Assembly: GCA_030280995.1 (NCBI GenBank)
Contig: JASXTE010000004.1
Coordinates: 13,844,501-13,908,500 of the forward strand
DNA: 64,000 nt
Reading direction: 5' to 3'
DNA from: Hemileia vastatrix
Taxonomy: Eukaryota; Basidiomycota; Pucciniomycetes; Pucciniales; Zaghouaniaceae
This document shows, piece by piece, positions 1 to 11,728 of the stretch. The stretch's first letter is position 1, and each line of letters begins with the position of its first letter. A program made the translations under genes and the position numbers. Below the pieces are notes generated by a model, which made no database searches, was not told the DNA's origin, and was given only the letters and a program-made list of their open reading frames with translations.

Positions 1-263
1 AGGGTTTGCATCCAGATTGCCTCTTGAGCTGCATCAACTGTGGCTTTGGACTCGGCTTCACTTGTACTAAGAGCCACAGTGGGTTGCTTTTTGCATCTCC
101 AACTAACTGCAGTTCCATTGATGATAAACACATAACCAGTGGTGGATCGACGAGTTACTGGACAACCTTCCCAATCAGTGTCAGCAAAACCAGTTGGTAA
201 AGAGTAACTGTAATGTCCCTCATTATCAAAATGAGAATCGGCTCGAAAAGAAAGTGAAAGATT
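1..263 (-). pseudogene. Ty1/copia pol, RNase H part (left piece of the split host copia)
   Basis: Reading the minus strand gives the end of a copia polyprotein: FRADSHFDN, then GFADTDWEGCPVTRRS, then TTGYVFIINGTAVSW and KKQPTVALSTSEAE. These are hallmarks of the copia RNase H (the usual DADWAG, RRSTSGY and STTEAEY blocks). The last block has Ser where Tyr is usual. The piece runs off the window at position 1. At its inner edge it abuts the AAT duplication of the giant element; without one AAT copy its frame is continuous with the copia at 29544-33197, so both are one retrotransposon split by a 29-kb insertion. The plus-strand open frame here is a shadow. Confidence 0.93.
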
Positions 264-266
264 AAT

Positions 267-322
267 CACCATGGGAAATCTATGGGTGAATTGCTAGCAA
301 TCCCCTCTCTTGAAATTTAGAG
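267..322 (+). repeat. Left terminal inverted repeat of the giant CACTA-like element
   Basis: It aligns with the reverse complement of 29485-29540 apart from small indels and substitutions. Shared blocks are CACCA, GAAATC, GGGTGAA, TGCTAGCA, CCCTC and TTGAAA. The palindromic TGCTAGCA core also occurs in the MITE at 16801-17061 and in the end at 50836. Confidence 0.88.
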
Positions 323-1196
323 TGTCCCTTAATTATGCCAGGTTTATGAATACTTTATAAACATAAGTAAATTAGAGTTAGGTTTACATTTATTCTCAGA
401 TTGGTCCAAAAATGAACCTCAATTGATCTCATGTTATGCATAAGTTGATCAACTATAACCATGATTTTATCCTTCATTGAGCACACATTGAGCACACATT
501 GATCCAACATAAGCTTTTGAATATGCAATATTATTATCAATTTAGAGGAAGAAAATTATTCCTTAACATACCTAATCATTAGTTTTCATTCAAAAGAAAA
601 ACCATAAAATTATGAAAGTAAATTTAATTTAGAATAATAATATCTTTTACTACATAATTGTAACAATAGATAAATTTAGCAAATTTTTTGATCACAAATA
701 TTAATAGCTATAGGGATTGAAATAACTAATGCCATTCCTATTTTCAAATTTTAAAAAGATTATAGTCACTTCTCACTTCTAATCTATTAAGTCTTTGCAA
801 AACTAAATTTTGTATAATTTTTTAAATTTTACCTAAAATATAAGACCTACAGGCTATTGAAAATAAAATCTTCAGCTACTCAACTAAAAGAAATATTTAT
901 ATTTATATAAGAATAAAAATAGTCCTTAAAGTGTATAACTTGAATGGTTGTTATGTAAATTAATATGCAAGTTTTCCGATTTAAATATTTAATGCTAATA
1001 TAAATCACTTTCCCAAGTTTTGGCATGAGTACATGTGAAATAGTAACTGCATTTAAAAGTGGAAACCAATATAATGACAAAAATATTTACAAAATTTATT
1101 TCAGTTTAATATTTATCTGTAAAAAATTTTTAAAGCAATATTCTATTCATCTTCTTAAGGATCTCTTCCTCCTCCTCTACCCATCTAATTTTTAAT
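323..1196. other. AT-rich subterminal DNA without recognisable genes
   Basis: Only short, low-complexity open frames without recognisable domains are seen. Apart from the subterminal repeats at 412-510, nothing stands out. Confidence 0.6.
412..510 (+). repeat. Subterminal TTGAGC-type repeats, left end
   Basis: Positions 476-505 hold ATTGAGCACAC repeated, then ATTGATCC, with a related CTCAATTGATC nearby. The right end of the element (29312-29392) has four GCTCAA motifs, the same word inverted. CACTA elements of other organisms carry subterminal motifs bound by their accessory protein. That these words are such binding sites is inference. Confidence 0.5.
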
Positions 1197-2034
1197 AGGG
1201 GGTCTCAAACTTGAACAAATATGCCAGGTGGATTTCATTTGAAAACCACCACATAAACACACCTTGAAACATGGCTGATTTGGTACATGAGATCTTAAAC
1301 ATGGGGTCAAATATGTCCTACTTTAGTGAAAATTTTCCAACCACAGCACAGCCAACCAATCTACAGATCCTCCCGATTCACCACACATCACATCTTTTGC
1401 CTCCCACTTTTTTGATACAAATTTTTACACATGGTGCCCCAGTAAATTTTGAGCTTTTCATTACTTTCATTAACAACAATTCCTGAAAAAATTTATATCC
1501 TCAAAACTTAGTCATCATGCCAAGAACACTACAAAATCTTCAACACAACCCTTTTAAATCCTTTTTTCATGCCTCAAAATGATCAAGTTGCATGTACTCT
1601 CCACTTGGGTTTGTTTTATATTTGCATATTGACTATTATTTTGAATTTTCACTGAAAGCATAATTTTTCCCTTCCTGATTCATTTTGGTTAATCATCTCA
1701 ACATGAAGTTGGATATTTCAGAAATTACATAATTATTCATTCTTTCTGTTTTTTAATGATCCCTCATATCCTTTTATTCATCTTCTCTCACTTCCTTAAC
1801 TCTTCGTCTATTTCTTTTATCCATCACTTCCTGAACTTCTATCTGGTCCTTTTACATCTTTGAAGACATCTCATCAGGTAAGTCATCCTCTCACCATCTT
1901 TTTTTCAATTTTAACTGATGTTCTTTTTCTGAATTTGTTTTTGTTATTTTTTCTATTTATTTTTTTGTTTTCTCAAATCACATTTCCACTTTTAAGAAGG
2001 TTCTACAGAAGCCTAGCTCTCATATCCACCATGC

Positions 2035-2775
2035 AACGTCTGATTTGGCTCACTGGTTTTTGAGATATTTATCATCCACTTGGCTCAAAATTCCATCAAC
2101 TTTATTTTAATCTTCTCAAGTAGATCTTACTCTGGAACAAACATAATACTTATAAAAAAAGTAGGTAGCTAAAATAGATCTTTTTAGACCATTGATAATA
2201 CCTGGCTTTAAATTTTATTACCCTTTTTTGATTTTCTTTTAAGTCAGAAATAAAAGGTCAGAAATAGGGTTAGGGTTTTTTAAATGACATATCCTTTTGT
2301 TGGAAGAATATGAAGAATCATGGATTTTATTTCCAGCAAATGGTGTTGAATCTGGTCCAGTGGTTGCTGAGATAACTGCTTTCAAAGTTGAATCTTGTTT
2401 CATGGACTAATTTACATTTTTTAAGTTCAATGTTGCATAATATGCATATAGATCTTATGCAATCTATTTCAAATACTACTTCAGGCTTTTGGCTCTGATT
2501 TGATCAGCTAAATATCAGTTTCGGATGAGGCCTTTTAATTTTGTAATTTTATTTTATGAGGATGAATATTAACATTTGCTAGATTTTGGTTCATTCAAAT
2601 CTCACATTATTTTGATTACAGGTTCTCTATAGGCATGAATTTCATTTCCAGAAAGCATAATCAATTTTGGCTCAGAAATTTCTGAGATATCTACTTTTAA
2701 AGTTGAGTCTTTTTATGTAAACTAATTTACATTTTTGAATTTTGATATTCCATAATATGCATGTTTTTTCTGATA
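2035..2775 (+). repeat. Degenerate direct repeats of about 300-bp period
   Basis: Two clear copies (about 2335-2470 and 2640-2775) share GAGATA, TTCAAAGTTGA or TTTAAAGTTGA, ACTAATTTACATTTTT and CATAATATGCAT. A weaker third copy is near 2035-2100. They lie inside the 3.5-kb TIR element. No coding signal was seen. Confidence 0.5.
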
Positions 2776-3468
2776 CTTTTCATTGTACCACTCCCAAGGT
2801 ATGTCTATTCCTCAACTTTTTTTTATCATTTGTTTCCTCAATTTTTATTCTTAATAAATCAATTTTTTCCCTGATTTGTTGATGTTTTGAATTTTTTTCA
2901 GGAGATGGCATCATCAAATCTATTTGGAACTCTTCTCAGCATAATCATCAATCAAAAATCCAAGAGATAATCATCAAACTACCAAGGAAACTCCTTGTTT
3001 GATATCTTGTAAAAAGTGTTCTCATTTTTTTGGAATCTTGTGAAACACTTACTCATTTTGGTTTTTCATTCCAAATCAACCAAAGTCTGATAAACCAGGT
3101 AAGTAAAGCAAGGGGGAAGGGCCCTATTTATATTAAATCTTTAGGGAGGGGTTCTAAATATGGTAATTAGAAGATTTTCAATTTTTTTCTTATTTCATAA
3201 ATTTTTAAATTATCAATTATTAAATATAATCAATCAAATAAACCTTTTGTGCAATTGAGACTTGCTGCTGTATAAATTTGTTCATTTAATTATTTATTTG
3301 TATTGAATGGATGAATTGTCAATACATTGCTTGTCATATGATTTATTTGGCTTTGGTAACATCTGAAATCATTAGTAGGTGTAATTGTGAATCCCATTAC
3401 TTTTACTTGGCTGATTATATTTTTTTATTGATTTATTTAAGAATTTATGAAATTAAAATGAAAATTTG

Positions 3469-3698
3469 TTAATCTTTACCCCCTCCCACAGTAAATTGCA
3501 GGGGGAGGTATTGTGAATTTTTTTTTCTTACATAAATATTTTTTTGACATGAAAAAATTGGCAATCTCCACCCCCTCCCACAGTAAAATTCAGTATGAGG
3601 TATTGCCATTTTTTTTCAGACATAAAAAAAATTTTTGACATGAAAAAAATGGCAATTGCCACCCCCTAATATAGTGAAATGCAGGGGAGGGTATTGCC
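3469..3698 (+). repeat. Three tandem copies of a ~48-bp quasi-palindrome
   Basis: Units at about 3469-3515, 3560-3607 and 3651-3698 recur every ~91 bp. Each has a C-rich left arm (ACCCCCTCCCACAG), a short centre, a G-rich right arm (GCAGGGGGAGG) and outer arms GGCAAT / ATTGCC. T/A-rich DNA with a TTGACATGAAAAAA word separates them. Copies two and three have decayed on one arm. Confidence 0.75.
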
Positions 3699-4723
3699 AA
3701 AATTCTAGATTTAGTAAAAAAAAATTTGTTAATTTATGTATCTTGTGCATAAGGGTTGATTAATAAAGCTGTTGAAAAACCATATTTAACCAAATTATTA
3801 ATAGAAATACAGAATGAATTTTAGTCATGTAGATATGGAGAAAAACATTACTTATAATTTAAATACAAAACATTTAATTAACTGGAATCCTAAATCATAG
3901 CAAGAGTAGAAGCATGCAATGTATATAAGAGGGATTCAAAGCATTTTTTTACAATCAAAATAGTTATTTCCATCTCTAATCTAGAAGAGGTTTTCAAGAT
4001 GGGTAAATGTGCCACCATTTCAATTTGAACTAAAATGACAAAGTGTAACACAGATTTGAATAGAAGGATCTCTTTATGGACAACAAGAATCATTTCTGAA
4101 AATTGAGTGATATTTTATCAGTTCAAGTAACTGAGAAATCCAGGCAAGGTTGTGCAAAATATCAGTTTAAAGCTAATTTCAGGAATGCTTTAAAGAACCT
4201 CAAGGTTAAATTGTGGTTGGTGTTGTATGGAAAGTGTTCTGGAATATAAGTAGTGATTCTTCAGCATGTCACACATGTAAGCCAAGTCAATTACAGCATT
4301 GGAGTTGGTATCTGAGTTAACCAATAGATCCAGGGCTAGAGTGGTAGCAGTTATTTGTAGTTTACAATGGACTGAAAGAGGATTTTTAGTGAATGGTGAT
4401 AAAGACTAAGGGTGAGTGTATCATGAAGTGGCTGCTTAAGTGGTGGGAAGTCACATTTTTCACATGTTGAATAATAAGCCCTTAAGAATTAGGTGAAAAA
4501 GAATCTAAGGAGATGGATTTTCCGTACCTAGTTCTCACTAATCAAGATGAAGGAGAGAAGTGTTTTGATGGCTTTTTCTTCCCAAAAGAAGGTGTGTTAG
4601 AGATAAAACACACCATCAAAATAAACCTGCCCTAGACAGGTGTATTTCATTTTCTGATGGGGTTTTTCGTAATTATTTTATGGCGTGTTTATGTGGCATA
4701 TTTGATCAATTTTGAGACCCCCT

Positions 4724-4923
4724 AATTTACTCCATAACATTTCATTTTCATAGAAAATATCTACTGTTTTAGAACTCTCCTTATCAGCAATGGCCCATTT
4801 TATTTTTAAGCTATTAATCCCTTCATCAATCCTCTACCACTCATAATTCTTAATGTATCATAGAATATGCATTTTATATTTCCTCTAAACTTTTTTACAA
4901 GATTTCAAATGTCGGATAACACT
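4724..4923. other. Short AT-rich spacer
   Basis: AT-rich DNA between the 3.5-kb TIR element and the hairpin array; no feature recognised. Confidence 0.5.
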
Positions 4924-6371
4924 ACGAGCCAGGGGGAGCCTGGCTGGTAGTAACTTAAAATTGCATAAAAAAAATTGAACCCGAGCCACAGGAAGTGGCT
5001 CGGGTTTTAATATATATACATTATTTGCTGCCAGCTTTAAGCTAGCAGCGTTTAATAAAAATGACAAAAAAAATGACCAAAGCCACTAAAAGTGGCTTTG
5101 GCCAATTAAATAATACATCTTGCAGGCAGTTTTAAACTGCCTGCATGATGTTGTGTTTAAAAGCAAGCGAAGTTGCATGCAGCAACTTTGCTTGCTTATT
5201 TTTTATATATTAATAACTTGCAGCCAGTATAAAACTGGCTGCAAGTCTTTTTTTAAAGCAACCAAAGTCGCTTGTAGCAACTTTGGTTGCAATAATATTT
5301 TGTTCATCTCCCAGCCAGCTAACACTAGCTGGGAGGTTTTAAGGTGATCTAGCAGCCAATGTTGCTTTAAGCAACATTGGCCGCTTAAAATATTTACTAC
5401 CAGCCAGGGGGAGCCTGGCTGGTAATTATTTAAAATAAAGTAAAAAAAAAATAGCCCGAGCCACAGGAAGTGGCTCGGGATTGAAAAAAAAAACTTTGCT
5501 GCCAGCTTTAAGCTGGCAGCATTTAATTAAAAAAAATCAAAAAAATGACCAAAGCCACTAAAAGTGGCGTTGGTCAAATTTATAATATATATTGCAGGCA
5601 GTTTAAAACTGCCTGCAAGATGTTTTGTTTAAAAGCGAGCAAAGTTGCATGCAGCAACTTTGCTCGCTTTTTTTTATATATTAATGACTTGCAGCCAGTA
5701 TAAAACTGGCTGCAAGTCTTTTTTTAAAGCAACCAAAGTCGCTTGTAGCAACTTTGGTTGCAAACGGTTTTTAGCATCTCCCAGCCAGATAACACTGGCT
5801 GGGAGGTTTTAAGGTAAGATTTGAGCAGCCAATGTTGCTTTAAGCAACATTGGCTGCTTAAAATATTTACTACCAGCCAGGGGGAGCCTGGCTGGTAATT
5901 CTTTAAAAAAAAGTAAAAAAAAAATAACGCGAGCCACAGGAAGTGGCTTGGGATTAAAAAAAAAAACTTTGCTGCCAGCTTAAAGCTGGCAGCATTTAAT
6001 AAAAAATATGAAAAAAAATGACCAAAGCCACTAAAAGTGGCTTTGTTCAAATTTATAATATATATTGCAGGCAGTTTAAAACTGCCTGCAAGATGTTTTG
6101 TTTAAAAGCGAGAGAAGTAGCATGCAGCAACTTCGCTCGCTTTTTTTTATATAATAATGACTTTCAGCCAGTATAAAACTGGCTGCAAGCCTTTTTTTAA
6201 AGCAAACAAAGTTGTTTGTAGCGACTTTGGTTGCAAACGGTTTTTCGCATCTCCCAGCCAGATAACACTGGCTGGGAGGCTTTAACGTGAGATTTGAGCA
6301 GCCCATGTTGCTTTAAGCAACATTGGCTACTATAGAAAATAAACTACCAGCCAGGGGGAGACTGGCTGGTT
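4924..6371. repeat. Higher-order array of ten distinct hairpins, three 474-bp units
   Basis: The unit repeats at 475, 473 and 474 bp (right arm of the first hairpin ends at 4948, 5423, 5896 and 6370). Each unit has ten different GC-rich palindromes separated by ~15-40 bp of A/T. In unit two: A 5398-5424 (stem TACCAGCCAGG, loop GGGAG), B 5455-5479 (CCCGAGCCAC, loop AGGAA), C 5498-5520, D 5546-5576 (loop TAAAA), E 5592-5618, F 5635-5667 (14-bp stem, loop ATGCA), G 5687-5717 (loop TATAAAA), H 5729-5761, I 5778-5805, J 5824-5858. About 31 hairpins in total. Hairpin F shows paired changes between units. Open frames across the array are artefacts of the arms. Confidence 0.93.
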
Positions 6372-8487
6372 TGAATTAATAAGAAATAAGATGAGATGAG
6401 ATATTGAAATTCGCGCTACTCTTTTACATGTCATTTGGCATTAATTTTTTGACAGTGTGAAATGTATATGTACATAATAAAAAATTAAAGCTAGAAAAAG
6501 TGGTATTGGATATTTTTAAATGCCAAAACATATATACCCAGTTTTAACAAGTTTAAAATATAAAAATACTGATTTTGTGTGCATATTGTTTTTCAGAAAT
6601 ATACGCTTGGTTGTTAACACTTTTGTAGCCAAATGTCAATTTAGTGGCAAAAAAAATAATAAGTGATAAAAAAGGTGTCCATAACAGCTGAAGGTTAGTT
6701 TTACAACCTTATGTGAACAAATGATATGGATAAGTGGATTGAATTTGAAAAATAAGTGAAAATAAATATTAATTGCATCCATGTAAAACAAGCCGAGGCT
6801 TTGGTTCCTCAAATTATACATCGTGAAACCCTATAAAAATAAGCTGTAAAAACAATATGTAAGTTTTAATTAAAAGCATGTGATAATGTTTTTTCTTCAT
6901 TTGTACAATATATTTCTGTGTAAAATCCTGTTGCATATACGCCTTATGCAAGTCACTGCATGCCTTGCAACCGGCATCAGTAATTTGCATGTTTCTATAC
7001 GCATAACTGTAAGAGAATTTTCATCCAAGTGGCAAATTTTCTATTTCTCTCATTCCACTTACAAGAGACAGGTTATTATAATTATTAGCTTTCCATCTGT
7101 TTCACTTAAGAGTTTTTATTTTGTTTTGTCCCTTGTTTTTGTTTCTTAAGTAAAAATATTAATTTCATTTTATATATATGTTCAGCTTTTAGGGAATCCA
7201 TTTTTCTCAATCATTAGGTTTGCCACCAAAGTAAGTTATTTACAGATTACTAACTTGGATTGTTGGTCTTTTAGTCTCCTTGTAAATCTCTTTAAAAAAT
7301 AAAAAAAATAGAACTGATGATTGTTTTTAACTCTCGGCAGCTTGATCTCTAACTTGTCATAGTATAATCAAAAAGCTAATTTTTGGTTAGCATCCAAATT
7401 TTATATTGGTTTGTCTTTCTCTTTTCATTTTTTTCATTCAATAAAAAAAATACTTATTTTTCTACAATAATCTATTCCTAAAAATTTAAATCAACAGATT
7501 AGTTGTCCATTTATCAATCAATCAACTTCTACCCAAGGATTTTTTTTTAAAATTTCAAGTAAGAATATCGTTTTTCACTATTTCATTTTTAAAGTTTTTA
7601 TTATTCTTAATCATTATATATTAAATAATAAAATAAAATAAAATATCATAGTATCCACATGTGTATTGATCAATTTTTTTCTACATATCAATAATTTATT
7701 GTATTGGCCTCCTGTAATTCTATTAATGGTAGAGGTATAGTTGATTCTTGTTTAAGGAAACTATACCTTTCAACATTATAAATTATGAATATCTGGCAGT
7801 TTGATATATTATTGATATATTGAGAAAAATTAAATAAAGAATCAACACATACTTATGTATTATTGCTGTATTTATTGTAATAATTGGGTGTTGGATTTAA
7901 GCTTCACATTTAATTGTTTATGTTTAGGGTATAGTTGAATCTCGTGTGCCCAACGCATATGGCAGAATACTATACTTGTAAGCAATTAAATGAAGCTTTA
8001 ATACCAAATACTTGATTAATATTTTAAATGAAGCTAATACTCATGTTTTCTACATGCACATTGGATATGATTTTTTATTTATTATTAAGTTTATATAATG
8101 ATTATTTTTGGAGGTGTTAATTTTAACAATTGCATTCTTTTTCACTTTTTTATTTATTTTTGAATTAAATTAAATTCTTATCCACTACACTACAAGATGC
8201 AGGCTTCACAAAGCTTTTTTATAAAGAAAAATCACCGCTGAGGAAAAAAATCAAACAACAAGCGTGCAAAAAACATCAAGAATGCATTACTTATTGTTGA
8301 AAATTACAGTATTGAGACAGATAAAAAGAGGCCAAAATATTTTTCTAGGAGTTTTGTAAAATATTTAGTTAATCCAGAACGGTATTTTACCTCAATTTCT
8401 AGCTGTTATATTTTCCATCCGATCCGCTCCTCAATTGCAAGTGTTATAGTGAAAACATTTTCTATTGAAGATCTCATTTGATTAAAC
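6372..8487. other. AT-rich intergenic DNA with one fold-back
   Basis: No gene recognised. Sequence from about 8350 may hold a degraded 5' exon of the oxygenase gene (a frame with SRSFVKYLVNPERYF stops at TGA just before 8488). A fold-back lies at 7884-8013. Confidence 0.5.
7735..8013. repeat. Imperfect fold-back sequence
   Basis: At 7884-8013 the arms TTAAGCTTCACATTTAATTG and CAATTAAATGAAGCTTTAA are inverted, with inner GTATAGT / ACTATAC pairs. A smaller dyad with GGTATAGTT / AACTATACC lies at about 7735-7770. It could be a tiny MITE; I see no target duplication. Confidence 0.55.
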
Positions 8488-9484
8488 ATGCTTGAAGCAA
8501 CAATTCAGTGCATCAAAGACTTTTCTTATTGTGAACATCAAGTTTTACAAAATAAAGCTCATAAAAATGGTGGTGGATTTGGTAATATGTTTGTTGGTGG
8601 TAGGTGTTTATATAGGAAAAAGTCTCTATTAATTCGTAAGTATTATATAGTTTTATTTATGAATAGTTTTAATCTACTATTATTTTAATTACTTTTATAG
8701 GTAAATATGCTTCTAAGCCCTTAGATTTGGCAGAGTATGATTGTTGCATGAAGCAAATAGAGTTATTCTTTAAATTTTTTTATCAAAATATATCTAATGT
8801 TAAGTATCAAGAAGCAGTAAAGCTCTGTCAAAAGCTCGGGATTCCTGGGTTTGGAGAAAATTTTGATGATCAAGAACTTGAACCATTTGCTGGAAATGTT
8901 ACTTGGACAACAGGCTCAAATGGAAACAGGTTTTCGAATAGTCCTCACTGTGACTCAGACCATAGCAAGTATACATTTGGACTTTTCATGCCTAAAGACA
9001 CTTAGAAAAATTCTCTTCATAAATCTTATGACTCAAATCAACCACGTCAAAAAGGTGGAGAACTTCATTTTCCTGAAATAGCTTGCAAAGTAGACATGGA
9101 GGCCACTAATGGCATCACAGCAATTCTATGGCCAGCAAACCTTCTTAATAATTTCACTTCACAATGTTATGAAATTGATGGATTCACTCGCATTGGCTCT
9201 TCTATTCAAGTTAGTACAAGACTTTTCAATACATTTAAAAAACTCCAAGAGTTTAAAATAGATATTTCTGAGTACTTAAATATAGATGAAGAGTTAGAAA
9301 GATGTAAATTTCTTATCATGAAACTTTCTAAGTACAATGAAAAGACTGAATTAACAAAAAAAAAAAGTTAGTGAATCACTATATATTTAATGTTACTAAA
9401 GATATTAAAAAATTATATACAGAAAAAGATTCTGATATACATGTTAATAAAAAAAGGAAAAGACCATTAAGTAGTGATAAGTGA
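8488..9484 (+). pseudogene. Tet-like 2OG-Fe(II) oxygenase, interrupted
   Basis: Exon 1 ends at 8635, a GT-AG intron spans 8636-8700 (65 bp), and exon 2 continues in frame. The domain core is visible: GNVTWTTGSNG, then SPHCDSDHSKYTFGLF with an HxD iron-binding pair, then KGGELHFPEIACKVD and FTRIGSSIQVSTRL. This block order is that of the Tet-like 2OG-Fe(II) oxygenases that rusts carry in many copies; relatives oxidise methylated bases. The start at 8488 is only the first ATG; a degraded exon may precede it. An in-frame TAG (9003-9005) splits the domain. The region after ILWPANLL has Asn where relatives, as I recall, carry the second iron-binding His. An 11-A run at about 9356-9366 shifts the frame away from a basic tail (KKRKRP) ending at 9484. 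Probably catalytically dead. Confidence 0.78.
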
Positions 9485-11728
9485 AAATGTGATTTTATTG
9501 TACAGGTATAGTTTTAGTTTAGTGGTAGAATGATATATTTAAACACATGTCTATAAAACCTTTTTATGAAACTGATGATTATGTATAATCTAGTGAAAAA
9601 CCTAAAACAATAAAAGTATGAAAAAAATGGATGTAAAAATTGAAAAATCATATTACAATAAAAAATTATCATTGCTATATGTAAAATAAAATATAATATA
9701 TTAAAATATAAGAAGCAAAATATAGCTTTGTAACTTGCTTAATTATTGCAAACGGAAACTAAAAATATATAATATTTTTAGTTTCCATCCTAAAAGATCA
9801 TATGCAACAATATAAATAGATCTGTACTATTAATATTATTTTTAAAAATATTAAAAATTTGCTAATTTTTGAAATAAGTTTTTTCTTATTAATAACTAAA
9901 GTAAAACCTTGTATTATTCTATTCTTATTTAAGTAAAATTAAAAAAAAATTAATGGACAATTAAATATTAATTTTTTTCATTGAGTCATTCATTATTCAC
10001 TTTCATATCTTACTTGAATTAATTTAGTGGCATTATTCAATATTAAATTTACTGAAATTTGTACACTACTGTGACTTATGATTTTTTCTTGATAAATTGA
10101 ATATTTTTCATCACATAATTTTATTTTTTAGTAAAGCATATAACTTCAAAAGTAGAAGTGAAATAATCAATAAAAGGAAATGAGATATCTTGATAATGAA
10201 GAATATATCAATCAATTTAGATCTCCAATAAAAATTAATTCTAATTTTTAAATTTACCTTGTAGAAGAGGAATATTTAATTAATATGAATTTCAATTTCC
10301 TTGTATATCTTAACTTAGCCTTCATCATCTATCTTTAATTAAGGTGCAGAATTCCAAAAGCTGAATTATATGATGATATTTCTATATATCTAATTGAATT
10401 TTTTTTAAATTCATAAAACCAAGTATGTAAAATAGAAACTACTACATCATTTTTAAGTGAATTTTATTATATTATAATAAAATATTAATAATTATAAAAG
10501 GGCTTTTACTTTTGTCAGAGAGTGGACCTCAATATATTTTAAGATAGATATAACACAATCAAATTGAAATTTATTTTAAAGTGTTTGAATATTTATCCAT
10601 TGAATTAATTTTAAGAGTTGGGGAAAAATATTTCTTTTTTCTTGGAGTTGAATGAATCTTAAAAACTGAGAAAAATATTGTAGATACATTTTTATTGAAC
10701 TTGATCTATTAAGGTAGATGTAAGTAGAATTTTATTCATATGAAATTTTAGAAGAAAAATAACATTTCAATAACTTATTATTGACATTTAAGGATGACCA
10801 AGAAGGATGGCAATCTAAAATGGGTTTGTTTTAATATTTATAGAAATAATATTTTTAAATTCTTAATAAGGAGTAACCTAGTTGCTTTCATAGAAAGAAT
10901 TAAATATCTTTTTTACCAAATTATTGAACAAAATTTGATATCTATACATGAATCTGTAAGTGTAAAAAATAATCAATATAAAATATGAATCAAAATACAG
11001 CAAGCTAAATTATAGATCATCGAAATGTAGAGTGAATATTGTTTTTCAAAATAATTGACACTGATAAAAAGATATTTTTTAAATTTAACTAGTTTTTCAA
11101 AGACACTTTAATATGATTTCATACTAATATGATGGCTTCTCATTATTTAAATGTCTAGATATTATTTTATCATGGTACATATATATGTTACTATTATTAA
11201 ATGAATTGAATATTATTTCCAGGAGTTTTTCATAGAGAATACTTAGTATAATTTAGATAATTATGCACCTTGAAGTTATAGAAATTAGATTAAGAAAAGT
11301 CTACTTAAGAAAAAGCTTTGATGAATTGTGAGCAAAAATTCATTACACTTAATATTTTTAACTTTTTAACATGCTGAAAAGAATTGATAGAAAACTGTTT
11401 CAATTTTTTGTAATAATTATCTTAAAATTTGCGACAAATGCTAAGATGTATTGCCATCTTAAAGAAATATATAGTGCTATGAGAAAAATGACTTATAATG
11501 TATTCTTAATTTTTCTTCAAATTTTTGATCCATCATGATTTTGAGTTATGATTATTGCAATAATATTTACTGAATAGCAAAAAGGTGTAAGAAATTTATA
11601 AAATAATAATTATTGATAGTTTAAGCATCTTTATTCAGATTCGGTAATAAATCTCACATAAATAAATAATTTGAGTTACACAAAAAAATGTAGCAATAGG
11701 ATAAAGTATATATTTACATGAAGTAGGA
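9485..11728. other. AT-rich stretch without recognisable genes
   Basis: Only short frames without domains. A vague resemblance to decayed copia reverse transcriptase near 10620-10860 is too weak to annotate. Confidence 0.6.

Larger units (their letters stand above)
1197..4723. mobile_element. 3.5-kb TIR element of unknown superfamily, nested in the giant element
   Basis: The left 30 bp (1197-1226, starting AGGGGGTCTCAAA) and the right 30 bp (4694-4723, ending TTTGAGACCCCCT) are inverted repeats with two mismatches. The similarity resumes after a 23-bp indel on the left, where CACATAAACAC matches GTGTTTATGTG on the right. AAT occurs directly outside both ends (1194-1196 and 4724-4726), a possible 3-bp target duplication. 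No transposase is recognisable; short open frames at 1271-1486, 1860-2063 and 3890-4093 have no domain I know. It is probably a non-autonomous element. Confidence 0.7.

Noticed and set aside
6..200. 64-aa plus-strand open frame at the window start
   Set aside because: It is the antisense shadow of the copia RNase H fragment.
2263..2282. Telomere-like AGGGTTAGGGTTT
   Set aside because: Only two units; too short to be a telomeric tract.
5120..6306. Cys- and Leu-rich open frames in the hairpin array
   Set aside because: Both strands give similar open frames because of the palindromes; the linkers break homology and no domain is seen.
4924..6371. Mitochondrial DNA insertion, because GC-rich hairpins in AT-rich DNA are typical of fungal mitochondria
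   Set aside because: No mitochondrial gene, tRNA or intron nearby, and the array lies within a nuclear transposon. A mitochondrial origin of single hairpins cannot be excluded without a search.
10620..10990. Possible decayed copia reverse transcriptase (FFLGVE-like words)
   Set aside because: Too few matching residues and many stops; not distinguishable from chance in AT-rich DNA.
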